DNA of 64,000 nt from Flavihumibacter profundi (GTDB taxonomy: Bacteria; Bacteroidota; Bacteroidia; Chitinophagales; Chitinophagaceae): positions 620,001-684,000 of the forward strand of contig NZ_JAIQXE010000001.1 in NCBI RefSeq assembly GCF_020076305.1. The letters are read 5' to 3'. A program made the position numbers and the translations under genes. How positions within the stretch are numbered: position 1 is the stretch's first letter; every line of letters starts with the position of its first letter. The notes below the pieces were generated by a model that saw nothing but the letters and a program-made list of their open reading frames with translations, did no database searches and had not been told where the DNA came from. This document shows positions 8,358-17,997 of this stretch, one piece after another.

Positions 8358-9689
8358 ATGAGTACCCGAACAACAACGATCCCTGCCAATCCTGCCATTG
8401 GTAAATACAGGTGGACTATCTGTGCCCTGGTTTTTTTTGCAACTACAATCAATTATCTCGACCGGCAGGTTATCAGTTTACTTAAAACCACACTTGATGC
8501 TGAGTTTGGATGGAGCAAAACTGATTATGCCAATATAACTGTTGCCTTCCAGGTAACTTATGCATTGGCTATGTTCGGTGCAGGCCGTTTGATTGACAGG
8601 CTTGGTACAAAACTTGGATATGCTGTATCGTTAGTATTATGGAGTTTTGCAGCAATGGGGCATGCCCTGGTAAGATCAACCGGTGGATTTATTATTGCCC
8701 GTGCCTCCCTTGGAATTGCTGAATCCGGTAATTTTCCTGCAGCTATTAAAACTATGGCCGAATGGTTTCCTAAGAAAGAAAGGGCCCTTGCCACAGGAAT
8801 CTTTAATGCCGGTACTAATTTCGGTGCCATTATTGCGCCGCTTACCGTTCCTTTCATTGCCTTGCAATGGGGGTGGAGATGGGCGTTCATAATTACCGGT
8901 GCTGTTGGTTTTGTTTGGCTGATTTTTTGGTATTTGATTTATGAAAGACCCGGGAAAACGAAACGCCTGAGTGCAGGCGAACTGGCTTACATTAATTCTG
9001 ATAAAGAAGATTTTTTGGCTGAGGAGACGGGTCTTGCTGATAAAAAAATCGGTTGGGCGGAACTATTTAATTTTAAACAAACCTGGGCCTTCGCTATTGG
9101 TAAATTTATGACTGATGGGGTTTGGTGGTTCTATTTATTCTGGTTACCCGATTTCCTCAAAGAACAGTACGGCCTGGTTAGTACCAATATTTCAATACCG
9201 GTTGCACTTATCTATGTCATTGCTGCCGCGGGCAGTATTTTTGGCGGCTGGTTGCCAATCTACTTTATACGCAAGGGAGATTCTGTTTTTAAAGCGCGCC
9301 GTAAGGCAATGCTGATTTATGCTTTATGTGCCATACCGGTAATTGCCGCTCAATCACTTGGTGTTTACAGTCTTTGGTTAGCACTGCTGATTATTGGATT
9401 TGCTGCAGCGGCCCACCAGGCCTGGAGTGCCAATATTTATACAACGGTCTCGGATATGTTTCCTAAACCGACTATCGGGACAGTTACCGGAATCGGTGGA
9501 ATGGCAGGCGGACTCGGCGGGATTTTTATTTCCAAAGCTGCCGGCTATTTGTTTGATTGGTACAAGTCTATAGGGAAAATTGAAACTGGCTACCAATTGC
9601 TATTTATCTATTGCGGAATAGCCTATATCAGTGCTTGGTTTATTATGCGTTGGCTGGTGCCTCAATTCAGGATGGTTCATCCCAAATGA
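8358..9689 (+). CDS. MFS transporter, hexuronate (ExuT-like) ACS family
   Basis: The 443-residue protein has about twelve membrane segments. It carries the anion:cation symporter family features: INYLDRQVISLL in the first helix, FGAGRLIDRLGTKLGYA in the loop 2-3 region, GESGNFPAAIKTMAEWFPKKERALATGIFN-type helix 4/5 motif (here IAESGNFPAAIKT) and YERPGKTKRLS after helix 6. Members close to ExuT import glucuronate or galacturonate with protons. It is convergent with the tagaturonate reductase gene and lies near uxuA, which supports a hexuronate substrate, although other sugar acids are possible. Confidence 0.85.
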   Translation: MSTRTTTIPANPAIGKYRWTICALVFFATTINYLDRQVISLLKTTLDAEFGWSKTDYANITVAFQVTYALAMFGAGRLIDRLGTKLGYAVSLVLWSFAAMGHALVRSTGGFIIARASLGIAESGNFPAAIKTMAEWFPKKERALATGIFNAGTNFGAIIAPLTVPFIALQWGWRWAFIITGAVGFVWLIFWYLIYERPGKTKRLSAGELAYINSDKEDFLAEETGLADKKIGWAELFNFKQTWAFAIGKFMTDGVWWFYLFWLPDFLKEQYGLVSTNISIPVALIYVIAAAGSIFGGWLPIYFIRKGDSVFKARRKAMLIYALCAIPVIAAQSLGVYSLWLALLIIGFAAAAHQAWSANIYTTVSDMFPKPTIGTVTGIGGMAGGLGGIFISKAAGYLFDWYKSIGKIETGYQLLFIYCGIAYISAWFIMRWLVPQFRMVHPK

Positions 9690-9694
9690 TAGAA

Positions 9695-11215
9695 TTATTT
9701 AAGAAAATTGATTAATGTAGCTGTTCCGCCTTCGTGTAAAAGTCCTATTAAATTTTCCAGTACTTTTTTTTCAAATCCTTGAATTGTTGAAAGGTCATGC
9801 CCGAACAGATTCTTGTTTTGTAAAGCTGTTTTAACAAGTTCATTTGTTGGTGTATTTTGCCATAAGGAATAATAATAGGCAGCGTAATCATCTTTTATCG
9901 GGTATTCTTTTCCCTGGAGGCTGCCAAAGTATTGCCCGTTTTCATTTTTCACCCCCTTCATAAATAAAAGGTAGGCAGCAAATCCCAATGCGATATGGTT
10001 AGGTATTTTATTATACCTGGTATGGTATTCCAATAATACAGGAACACATCGCATGGCTATCTTGGAACTATATTGCAGTGTAATATTGATCCATTGATGC
10101 GCGATTCCAGGATTCCTGAACCGGTCCAGCACCTGATGTGAAAAATCAATCGCCTCCTGGAGTGGCAGGTCAATTGGTATTGCGGGTGCGATTTCTTCCA
10201 GCATAGTCTGGCTGATATAAGCAGACATGGCCTGGTTGTCCATTGCTTCTTTAACTGTCTGGATGCCCGACAGGAAGGCCAGTCCGCAGCTTAGTGTATG
10301 CGTACCATTCAGTAAGCGGAGTTTAAGTTCTTTAAACTTTTGGATATCAGGTGCTATAACAATTCCGTTGTCCAGTGACGCGAATGGAAGTTTTTCTTTA
10401 AGTTCTTCATTCCCTTCAATGGCCCATAACCTATACACCTCGCTAACAGTCAGTAGCTGGTCAGTATAACCGAATTGCTGTTCAAATTGCTTACGGAAAG
10501 ATGCATCCGGATAGCCTGGAACGATGCAATCAACCAGTGTATTGCAAAAAGTATTCTTGTTGTTTAGCCAGTTGATGAAATTCTCTTCGAGTTTGTTGTA
10601 CTCCGCCAGTTTATTTAAAATGGTTTTCAGGGTTTCGCCGTTATTGGAAATTAATTCAGTAGGCAGGATTACCATTCCGGCTTCGGTTTTATTTTCAAAG
10701 GATTCATATCGTGTATGCAGGCAGGCTAAAAGTTTTGCTGGAAATGAAACGGGTGGTGCCTGGAAAATGGATTCTTCATGGTATTGAATACCTACTTCAG
10801 TTGTGTTGGAAATAATGGTTTTTATGCACGGATCCTTTGCTGCATCAAGGACATCAGCCCATTGAATTGTTGCTGATAATACTCGGCTGATTGCTGAACA
10901 GACTATGTTCCTGTTAATTTGCCGCCCCTGTTGAATTCCCCTGATGCATAAGGTATACAATCCGTTTTGCTGGTCGAACTCATTTGATTTTCCTGATCCG
11001 GTAGATTTTACAATAACAATTCGGCCATTAAAAATACAATTGCGGTTGGCTTCATCGATAAAATAATCGGGTAAACCACGCAGCAAAACTCCTGTTCCGA
11101 ATTGCAAAACTTTTTCCTGGAGTTTGAATAAAGCCGGCGAAGGCTTTACTAGTTCTGCTGAATCTATTAGTGAAAGGTTATCCTTCGAAAGTGGTATTGT
11201 ATTATCTGTTTCCAT
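9695..11215 (-). CDS. uxaB: Tagaturonate reductase (altronate oxidoreductase)
   Basis: The 506-residue protein belongs to the polyol-specific long-chain dehydrogenase (mannitol dehydrogenase) family. The N-terminus contains VLQFGTGVLLRGLPDYFID, the NAD-binding region typical of UxaB. The central part has SNTTEVGIQY and a conserved LRLLNGTHTLSCGLAFL, where the Lys/Asn/His catalytic group of the family lies. UxaB reduces D-tagaturonate to D-altronate with NADH in galacturonate catabolism. The gene is transcribed alone in the minus direction and is convergent with the MFS hexuronate transporter. With uxuA it indicates Ashwell-type uronate catabolism, though uxaA and uxaC are not visible in the window. 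Confidence 0.88.
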   Translation of the reverse strand: METDNTIPLSKDNLSLIDSAELVKPSPALFKLQEKVLQFGTGVLLRGLPDYFIDEANRNCIFNGRIVIVKSTGSGKSNEFDQQNGLYTLCIRGIQQGRQINRNIVCSAISRVLSATIQWADVLDAAKDPCIKTIISNTTEVGIQYHEESIFQAPPVSFPAKLLACLHTRYESFENKTEAGMVILPTELISNNGETLKTILNKLAEYNKLEENFINWLNNKNTFCNTLVDCIVPGYPDASFRKQFEQQFGYTDQLLTVSEVYRLWAIEGNEELKEKLPFASLDNGIVIAPDIQKFKELKLRLLNGTHTLSCGLAFLSGIQTVKEAMDNQAMSAYISQTMLEEIAPAIPIDLPLQEAIDFSHQVLDRFRNPGIAHQWINITLQYSSKIAMRCVPVLLEYHTRYNKIPNHIALGFAAYLLFMKGVKNENGQYFGSLQGKEYPIKDDYAAYYYSLWQNTPTNELVKTALQNKNLFGHDLSTIQGFEKKVLENLIGLLHEGGTATLINFLK

Positions 11216-11359
11216 TCGTTCGTTTTAATAAAAATAGGATAAATATTTTCGGAAATATTGTGCAAATCCGGATCATTTCATTTGCAGACTTATACCTGTT
11301 ATTTAAAGATGAATAATAATATTTCCTAATTTTAATGTAGGACTCATTAATAAAAATGT

Positions 11360-11938
11360 ATGAAACAACTTAAATGGACTTTGTTTGTAATAGTTTTATT
11401 TTGTTTGTATTCTATTGAAACCTTAGCCCAGCAGGAACCAGGGGGGAAAGAGGAGTTTATTCCGCACCACGCAGTTGGTCTTGTTATTGGTCACTCCTTT
11501 GTGTTTCAGGAAAATAGTGAGAACGGTAATAAGGAAGCATTGATTATGCCTTCATGGGGAGTAGATTACTCGTATTATTTTCATCCGAAATGGGGTATTG
11601 GTTTGCATACGGATATAATCCTCGAAAAATTTGTAGTAGAAAAAAAACTGGAATCGGGTGGTGCCACGCAAACCATTGAAAGGAGCAATCCTGTTGCACC
11701 AGCACTAATGGGTATTTACAAACCTTCCAAACATTGGGGCTTGCAATTAGGCGCCGGAGTTGAGTTTGCAAAGGAAGAGAATCTCTTCCTCAACCGGGCG
11801 GGTGTTGAGTATAGTGCAGAATTGCCAAAAGGGTGGGAAGTCATGGGTGCTTTTACCTATGATATAAAATGGAATGCATATGATACCTGGGTATTGGGTT
11901 TGGGTATTTCAAGATCTTTTGGGGGACATAAAAAGTAG
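11360..11938 (+). CDS. Outer-membrane beta-barrel protein, hypothetical
   Basis: The 192-residue protein has a Sec signal peptide (ending near ETLAQQ, residue 25). Alternating amphipathic strands follow: GVDYSYYFHPKWGIGLHTDI, WGLQLGAGVEF, WEVMGAFTYDIKW and WVLGLGISRSFGG. The terminal aromatic-rich strands are typical of an eight-stranded small outer-membrane barrel. It is separated from the divergent uxaB by 144 bp and is followed 52 bp later by a larger barrel protein. I cannot assign a more specific role. Confidence 0.7.
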   Translation: MKQLKWTLFVIVLFCLYSIETLAQQEPGGKEEFIPHHAVGLVIGHSFVFQENSENGNKEALIMPSWGVDYSYYFHPKWGIGLHTDIILEKFVVEKKLESGGATQTIERSNPVAPALMGIYKPSKHWGLQLGAGVEFAKEENLFLNRAGVEYSAELPKGWEVMGAFTYDIKWNAYDTWVLGLGISRSFGGHKK

Positions 11939-11990
11939 AAGCTCACGCGCATCGGTTACCTTGTGTATTCACACAATAAAGGAATTTTAA

Positions 11991-13190
11991 ATGATGAAAT
12001 TTGCCTCAGGGAAACGCATCATAAACTTAGCCGGATTCAACCGGTTGACTGTATTACTTTTATTAATGCTTCCCTTTTATTATCCGGCCTTTTCGCAGGA
12101 ACCTGGCACAACCGGAAAAAAGAAATTAAAAGAGCTTATTAAGGATACCCTGGATAACAAGCTGGACCTGAGTGAATACGTAATCAAAGCCCATGGTTTC
12201 GTACCGGTTATGATGATCATAACAGAACCTGCGCTGGGTGGGTTTGGCATTGCCGCCGCCCCACTTTTTATATCACCCCGGAAGGAAGTACCCAATAAAA
12301 AAGGGTATATACCCCCGGATATTACTGCTGGTGTTGGTTTAGTGACTGCCAACGGGAGTTGGGCTGCTGGTGGGGGTAGGATAGGCTCTTTTCCAAAGGC
12401 TGGTATCAAATACCGGATAGGAGCTGCATATGCTGATATCAACCTTGATTTCTATCGTACTATTGCTAATGGGAGCGAAAAGAAATATTCATTCAACTTT
12501 GAGATGTTACCGGTATTCGTTTCCTTCAGTAAACAGATCCCGAAGACGGACCTTTATGCCGGCCTGCAATACATGTTTGCCAGTTCTATTGTGAAACCTA
12601 AATTCAGCGGTGACCTGCCTGAGTCTATCACTTCAAAGGAAATGGATGCTAATCTTGGATCCCTGGGTATGTTCCTCGACTGGGATAAACGTAATAGCAT
12701 TTTTACCCCCGACAAAGGACTAAGGGTTAACCTGCTTTATACCATGGATGATAATTGGACCGGAAGTGATTTCAACTACCAAAAAATGAATGAGCTTGTG
12801 AACTGGTTCTTTCCCATTCGTGATAACTGGATAAGCGGATTAAGGTTTGAAGGGCATCACGCTTTACAGGATCCGCCTTTCTACCTTTTGCCTTCGATCA
12901 CTTTACGTGGAATCCCGGCAATGCGGTACCAGGGCCAGACAACCCTGGTTGCTGAAACAGAGCAAAGATTTGACCTTACCAGGAGATGGAGCCTCCTGGG
13001 TTTTATAGGATATGGAAAAACAATTGTTAAAAATGATAGTTATATAGAAGGATCAAATGTTTACAATTTTGGGGGCGGATTCAGGTACCTGGTCGCGCGT
13101 GCATTTCGTGCACGGGCAGGTATCGATATAGCTAAAGGACCTGATAGCTGGGGATGGTATATAGTATTCGGGCACAACTGGAACAGGTAA
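11991..13190 (+). CDS. BamA/TamA-type surface antigen (Omp85-like barrel without POTRA)
   Basis: The 399-residue protein has a signal peptide ending near AFSQ (about residue 36; the frame starts Met-Met). A short linker leads into a barrel with repeated amphipathic strands. The C-terminal strand group FIGYGKTIV, NFGGGFRYLVARAFRARAGIDIAKGPD and WGWYIVFGHNW is the pattern of bacterial surface antigen/Omp85 C-terminal barrels. No POTRA repeats precede the barrel, so it is unlikely to be the essential BamA itself and more likely a stand-alone member of the family. It is possibly co-transcribed with the preceding barrel gene; function is unknown. Confidence 0.75.
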   Translation: MMKFASGKRIINLAGFNRLTVLLLLMLPFYYPAFSQEPGTTGKKKLKELIKDTLDNKLDLSEYVIKAHGFVPVMMIITEPALGGFGIAAAPLFISPRKEVPNKKGYIPPDITAGVGLVTANGSWAAGGGRIGSFPKAGIKYRIGAAYADINLDFYRTIANGSEKKYSFNFEMLPVFVSFSKQIPKTDLYAGLQYMFASSIVKPKFSGDLPESITSKEMDANLGSLGMFLDWDKRNSIFTPDKGLRVNLLYTMDDNWTGSDFNYQKMNELVNWFFPIRDNWISGLRFEGHHALQDPPFYLLPSITLRGIPAMRYQGQTTLVAETEQRFDLTRRWSLLGFIGYGKTIVKNDSYIEGSNVYNFGGGFRYLVARAFRARAGIDIAKGPDSWGWYIVFGHNWNR

Positions 13191-13204
13191 AGTATTTTGT
13201 CGTT

Positions 13205-14218
13205 TTACATTGTGATCGCCAGTTTTATCATGTCATCCGGTGCTGTAGCCCATTCGCTAAATGCTGATTTAGCCTGCTCAAATCCCACTGTCATAGAAAT
13301 ATAATCTGAAGGATTGACCAGCCCATCATTTATAGCTTTGATCACACTGTAAAAATCCTCCCTGGTTGCATTTCGGCTACTCATTAATGTCGTTTCCCTT
13401 TTGTGGAATTCAGGATGAGAAAAAATCAGGTCTCCTTTCTGCAGGCCAATTAAAACATAGCGCCCGCTATGTGTAAGGTAGTTGAGCCCGTTATTGATCG
13501 CCTGCTGGTTGCCTGTTGCATCGATCACAACTGATGGCATGTCACCATGCGTAATCTGGCGGATCTGCTCTGAAACGTTTGGGCCCAGGGCATTTACTGA
13601 ATAGGGTATTTGAAACTTAGTTTGTGCAATATTTAGCCTTTTTTCATTTACATCCATAGCGATTACTCTTGCTCCGGCTATCCTGGCGAATTCCATCGTG
13701 CCTAATCCAATAGGGCCGGCCCCTATTACCAGCACATATTCCCCTTCCTGGATTTGAGCGCGGCGAATACCGTGGGCGCCAATGGCCAGGGGTTCTACCA
13801 GGGCCAGTTCTGAAGCATTTAATCCCGAACTATGCACCAATGAATAGGAAGGTACCTGAAGGAATTCTACCATGCCACCATCAACATGCACCCCGCAAAC
13901 TTTTATGTTGGCGCAACAATTTGGTTTGCCTGTCCGGCAGGCCAGGCATTGGCCACAACTGAAATAGGGAATAATTGTAACCAGATCCCCTTTTGTAAAT
14001 CCCGGTGCCTGGTCAAATGCGATCAGTTCGCCCGATAATTCATGGCCAAGGATCCTGGGGTAATTGAAATAGGGCTGCGTGCCATCAAAGGCATGAAGGT
14101 CGGTACCACAAACACATACCCTTTGCAATTTTATGATTGCATGTGCGGGTTGCAGCTCCGGCTCAGCCATTTCCACATAATCTAACTGTCCGGGTTTTGT
14201 ACAAACTAATGCTTTCAT
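13205..14218 (-). CDS. Zinc-dependent alcohol dehydrogenase, sugar-alcohol/sugar-acid type
   Basis: The 337-residue medium-chain dehydrogenase keeps all zinc ligands. The catalytic site shows CGTDLHAFDG and GHELSGE. The structural zinc lobe shows CGQCLACRTGKPNCC. The Rossmann motif is VLVIGAGPIGLGTMEFA. Relatives oxidise L-threonine, sorbitol, L-galactonate or L-fuconate. Its ATG overlaps the stop codon of the upstream alpha-L-fucosidase gene by 4 bp (ATGA), implying translational coupling. L-fucose or an oxidised fucose derivative is therefore the most reasonable substrate, but this is inference from context. Confidence 0.87.
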   Translation of the reverse strand: MKALVCTKPGQLDYVEMAEPELQPAHAIIKLQRVCVCGTDLHAFDGTQPYFNYPRILGHELSGELIAFDQAPGFTKGDLVTIIPYFSCGQCLACRTGKPNCCANIKVCGVHVDGGMVEFLQVPSYSLVHSSGLNASELALVEPLAIGAHGIRRAQIQEGEYVLVIGAGPIGLGTMEFARIAGARVIAMDVNEKRLNIAQTKFQIPYSVNALGPNVSEQIRQITHGDMPSVVIDATGNQQAINNGLNYLTHSGRYVLIGLQKGDLIFSHPEFHKRETTLMSSRNATREDFYSVIKAINDGLVNPSDYISMTVGFEQAKSAFSEWATAPDDMIKLAITM

Positions 14219-15672
14219 GGCTTAAATTGAATGCGATAGGATATGGCAAAAGTTGAAGGATATTTTATTAATGGTTTGATCACCAGTTCGTCATCCTTCT
14301 GTATCCAGTTTACTTTTTCTGAACTGCCAATTAATTCAATCTTTGCAATCTGCCCATTTTTGGCCCTTTTTGCCAGGGCCTTGATACTGGTGGCCGATTT
14401 CGGAGCGCCTAGCAATGTGGCATAAACGATATTTCCTTTTTTCGTGAATCGTACATCCTGTGCAGTAAATGGAATGGTTTGATCGGCAAAGGAGCCACTG
14501 GCAGATTTCGTTGGTCCCTCTCCAAAGATAACCCATGGCCTGGTTCCATAAATTGCTTCCCCGTTAATGCTGAGCCATTCCCCTGTTTTTGTCAGTACTT
14601 CGGTTTCCTGGTCAGTAATCGTTCCATCCGGGCGCGGACCAATATTCAACAGCAGGTTTCCGTTCTTACTAACAATATCAATCAGGTTTGTGATAACATA
14701 TTGGGCCGATTTAAAAGTATTGGTGGTGGTATATCCCCAGCTTTCGTTGCCAATTGCGTCATCAGTTTGCCAGGCCAGTTTGCGGATGCTGTCCAGTTTT
14801 CCACGTTCCATGTCAAGTACAGCAACGTCTTCGGGATAGGATATGTTATTTTTATAATTAATCACCACGCCTTTATTCCATTCCAGGCCTTTGTTATAAT
14901 AGTAGGCAGCAAAGCTTTTCCGGTATGGATCAAGCGCTGGTTGCTCAATCCACCAGTCGAACCAGAACAATTGCGGCTCATATTTATTCACGAGTTCAGT
15001 ATTTCGCAACAACCAGTCGTTCATAAATTCTGGCGACATGGTTTCATTTTCTTCATGGGCCGGACCATAAAAATCACTGAATGCCAGGTCATTTACATCA
15101 GAATCAAATTTTCTGCCTTCGTTAAAAAACCACCAGTGTTCAATACGATGGGATGAAAGTCCGAACACCAGTCCGGCTTTTTTGACTGCTACCGACAATT
15201 CCCCTATGATATCACGTTTGGGGCCCATTTCAGCTGCATTCCATTTGGTCATGGATGTTTTGTACATGGCGAAACCATCATGATGTTCCGCAACCGGAAC
15301 TATATATTTCGCACCGGCTTTTTTAAACAATTCCACCCATTTGGTTGCGTCAAATTTTTCTGCTTTAAAATCAGTTATAAAATCTTTGTACCCGAATTTT
15401 TTTTGTGGTCCGAACTTTTCAACATGGTGCTTAAATTCATCGGTTCCCTGGTCGTACATATTTCGGGGATACCATTCACTGCCAAAGGAAGGCACCGAAT
15501 ACACCCCCCAATGGATGAAAATGCCAAATTTGGCATCCCTGAACCAATCGGGAATCTGGTAACTTTTCATTGACTCCCAGTTGGGCTGATAATATTTTTG
15601 TGCTGATAAACCGGAGATAGAAAGAAATGAAATAATGGCAAAGGCCATACAAATTTTGCGAAAGTTTTTCAT
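14215..15672 (-). CDS. GH29 alpha-L-fucosidase
   Basis: I chose the ATG at 15672 because it begins MKNFRKICMAF, a proper signal peptide ending at LSAQ. An in-frame ATG at 15690 would sit at or upstream of the likely transcription start. The catalytic domain shows PDWFRDAKFGIFIHWGVYSVP, VPVAEHHDGFAMY (conserved His pair) and LFWFDWWIE, which contains the GH29 nucleophile Asp. NGNLLLNIGPRPDGTI follows, then a C-terminal beta-sandwich. GH29 enzymes remove alpha-linked L-fucose from glycans with retention. The next gene, a zinc dehydrogenase, is translationally coupled. The AraC-type regulator gene is divergent and a plausible controller. Confidence 0.93.
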   Translation of the reverse strand: MKNFRKICMAFAIISFLSISGLSAQKYYQPNWESMKSYQIPDWFRDAKFGIFIHWGVYSVPSFGSEWYPRNMYDQGTDEFKHHVEKFGPQKKFGYKDFITDFKAEKFDATKWVELFKKAGAKYIVPVAEHHDGFAMYKTSMTKWNAAEMGPKRDIIGELSVAVKKAGLVFGLSSHRIEHWWFFNEGRKFDSDVNDLAFSDFYGPAHEENETMSPEFMNDWLLRNTELVNKYEPQLFWFDWWIEQPALDPYRKSFAAYYYNKGLEWNKGVVINYKNNISYPEDVAVLDMERGKLDSIRKLAWQTDDAIGNESWGYTTTNTFKSAQYVITNLIDIVSKNGNLLLNIGPRPDGTITDQETEVLTKTGEWLSINGEAIYGTRPWVIFGEGPTKSASGSFADQTIPFTAQDVRFTKKGNIVYATLLGAPKSATSIKALAKRAKNGQIAKIELIGSSEKVNWIQKDDELVIKPLIKYPSTFAISYRIQFKP

Positions 15673-15687
15673 GGCGCAATTATTGCC

Positions 15688-15695
15688 CAAACATA
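15688..15695 (-). promoter_or_regulatory. Candidate -7 promoter element for the fucosidase operon
   Basis: On the minus strand this is TATGTTTG, an exact match to the Bacteroidota -7 consensus TAnnTTTG, 15 nt before the ATG at 15672. I see no convincing TTG at -33. If used, it gives a very short leader and supports 15672 over 15690 as the start codon. Confidence 0.4.
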
Positions 15696-15775
15696 CTTTG
15701 ATCAGGCAGCTTTTAATTTTATTTATTTTACAAAAACTTGTGTTATTTTAACATTCCTGAAAATGGTAAATATAA

Positions 15776-16654
15776 ATGAAGCCAATACTCCGGCAGGTAA
15801 CTGCAACTCCCGAAAACTCTTTCCTGGTAAGGAAAGACAAGGGCAGTGAAATGATCAATACCTGGCATTACCACCCTGAACTGGAATTATTATTGATCAG
15901 AAAAAGTGCAGGAACCTGGTTAATCGGGAACCATACCGGTCCTTTCGGTCCCGGTGATATTGTGTTGATCGGTCCTCATTTGCCGCATTGTTTCCGGCAT
16001 GAAACGCAGTATGCAAACGACAACACGGAAGCAACCGGGGAAACCATTTGCGTTAAGTTTTTGCCCGGAATTTTTGGCCGGCAATTCATGGACCTTCCTG
16101 AAACAAGGGGGATAAGGGAATGCCTTGCTGCAAGCGAATTTGGAATAAGGATTAATGATAGTATAAGGGAAAGGATCGGTCAATTGATAGAGAAAATGCT
16201 GGATGCTTCCAATGGCATGAAACTGGTTTACCTGTTAACTATTCTCCAGGAGATGGCCGACCATGGTGATTTTACCCTCTTGTCATCTGCTGGCCTCATG
16301 CAGACTAACGGTGTTGTAGATGCGAATAGGATAAAAAAGGTTTTTGACTACACTTTTTCCCATTATGCTGAAAGGATCCAGATAGACGATGTTGCTTCCC
16401 TTTTAAATATGACACCGCAATCTTTCTGCCGGTATTTCAAGCAAAAGACCGGTAAAACCTACGTACAATTCCTGATGGAAGTCCGTATTGGTTATGCCTG
16501 TCGCCTGTTAACGGAAGATGAGAAAAATGTGGCCGAAATCTGCTATGATTGTGGTTATAACAATATCTCCCATTTCAACCACCAGTTTAAGATGATTACT
16601 GCCACTACTCCGCTGGGATATAAAAAAAATTCCCGGCGTACGATTATTCAATGA
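15776..16654 (+). CDS. AraC family transcriptional regulator
   Basis: The 292-residue protein has an N-terminal cupin-type ligand-binding domain (WHYHPELELLLI, then GDIVLIGPHLPHCF). The C-terminal double helix-turn-helix of the AraC/XylS family follows, with IQIDDVASLLNMTPQSFCRYFKQKTGKT-type first motif (here MTPQSFCRYFKQ) and the second motif NVAEICYDCGYNNISHFNHQFK. Such proteins sense a sugar and activate nearby catabolic genes. It lies 103 bp upstream of and divergent from the fucosidase operon, and 45 bp before the propeller-lipoprotein/GH97 pair, so it may control either or both. Confidence 0.9.
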   Translation: MKPILRQVTATPENSFLVRKDKGSEMINTWHYHPELELLLIRKSAGTWLIGNHTGPFGPGDIVLIGPHLPHCFRHETQYANDNTEATGETICVKFLPGIFGRQFMDLPETRGIRECLAASEFGIRINDSIRERIGQLIEKMLDASNGMKLVYLLTILQEMADHGDFTLLSSAGLMQTNGVVDANRIKKVFDYTFSHYAERIQIDDVASLLNMTPQSFCRYFKQKTGKTYVQFLMEVRIGYACRLLTEDEKNVAEICYDCGYNNISHFNHQFKMITATTPLGYKKNSRRTIIQ

Positions 16655-16699
16655 TAAATGAAGAGTATCTTCTCGGTATAAAATTGTTAATTTAAGGGT

Positions 16700-17980
16700 A
16701 TGGGTTTGTATGTTAAATCTTTCAGTTGTTGTTTGCTGATTGCGGTGTTTTTTTTTGCTGCCTGTAAACCCAAAGCCAAACTGGTCCCAACGGAAAAGTT
16801 TGAATTCAATTCCTTTGTGGATTGCAATATGGCTACTGTCTGGGTTGGCGACACTTTCCGGATTTTCCCGGGTAAATATGGCGAAGATCCGCTATGGGGG
16901 GATGCCCATGAACTGAAATATGCCAGTGGAAACACGGTGGATGAGGCTTTCAGCCGTCGTTCAAACGAATTTACTGAGCCGGTCATGCCAATGAATGCAG
17001 CTGTTGGGAAGGAAGGATTGCATGGGGCCGTTTGGTTTGAGACCCTGTTCCAGGATAAAAATGATACTTCAGGCAAAACTATTTATGCCTTATACCATAA
17101 CGAAAATTATCCATCTACATTACCCTATGATTCCATTTCGGGTGTTGGTTACCGTGATATTGACTGGCCGCAGGGATTGAAGGGCCCTGAAACCAAAACT
17201 GCAGTATGCAGGATAGGGATCATGAAATCAACGGATGGTGGCAGAAGCTGGTCTAACCGGGGTATTGTGCTGGAAGACTACCAGCCCAGGCTGATTTTGC
17301 GTCCAAACAATACAGGGATCAATTTTGCCGGTGGCGTTGGTGATCCGTCGGCAGTGGCCAATGGCGGTTACCTCTATATATTTTACGGCGAATACGGCTA
17401 TCCGGGTGAATACAACCCGGCAACCTATGATCCGTCTTTCGAATGGAAAGGCCAATGTATCAGTATGGCAAGGATTGCACTCGCAGATCTTGACAACCCG
17501 GTTGGTAAAGCCCGGCGTTGGGATGGAAAGGGATTTAATGCAGCGGCAACGGGAATTGGAGTTCCTGTTAGTGCTATCCGGATACCACGTGAAAATGGCG
17601 GCGGGCCTGCTTCTTCCCCTGTTGCAAAATACTATTGGGGCCCATCTGTAAGTTGGAACAATCATTTGAAATGCTGGGTGATGCTGATGGCGAAGGCCGA
17701 GGGACCGTCCTGGAAAGGCAGCAGTATTTATATTTCCTTTAATCCAAATGCTGACCTTGGCCAGGGAGATAATTCCCAGCAATGGTCAAGGCCGGAATTA
17801 TTGCTCGATAAACCCGGCCATATCTTATGGTATCCATCTTTACAACCTGTTAACAGTGCAGTTGATAAAGCCAAAAAATACACATCATTGAACCTTGGGA
17901 AAACTGCAAGGTTGTTTTTCAAGGACCAGTTTGGCGGCCAGAGTCCATATGTATCGGAATACCTGGTTGAGTTTAAGTAA
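16700..17980 (+). CDS. Lipoprotein with predicted beta-propeller (GH43/DUF4185-like)
   Basis: A lipoprotein signal peptide ends at Cys22 (FFFAAC). The mature 400-residue domain has sequence patterns of a five-bladed propeller hydrolase fold: VGDPSAVANGGYLYIFYGEYG, KYYWGPSVSWNN and HILWYPSLQP, plus an Asp-box-like STDGGRSWSN. This resembles DUF4185 or distant GH43-clan proteins, and I cannot separate these by eye. It precedes a GH97 gene by 17 bp, so the two are probably co-expressed. A surface-exposed glycan-binding or hydrolase role is likely but unproven. Confidence 0.65.
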   Translation: MGLYVKSFSCCLLIAVFFFAACKPKAKLVPTEKFEFNSFVDCNMATVWVGDTFRIFPGKYGEDPLWGDAHELKYASGNTVDEAFSRRSNEFTEPVMPMNAAVGKEGLHGAVWFETLFQDKNDTSGKTIYALYHNENYPSTLPYDSISGVGYRDIDWPQGLKGPETKTAVCRIGIMKSTDGGRSWSNRGIVLEDYQPRLILRPNNTGINFAGGVGDPSAVANGGYLYIFYGEYGYPGEYNPATYDPSFEWKGQCISMARIALADLDNPVGKARRWDGKGFNAAATGIGVPVSAIRIPRENGGGPASSPVAKYYWGPSVSWNNHLKCWVMLMAKAEGPSWKGSSIYISFNPNADLGQGDNSQQWSRPELLLDKPGHILWYPSLQPVNSAVDKAKKYTSLNLGKTARLFFKDQFGGQSPYVSEYLVEFK

Positions 17981-17997
17981 ACCGGAAAATAGAAAAC

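Noticed and set aside
14479-15156. 225-codon plus-strand frame
   Set aside because: It lies wholly antisense to the GH29 fucosidase, whose catalytic motifs are intact, and shows no recognisable domain.
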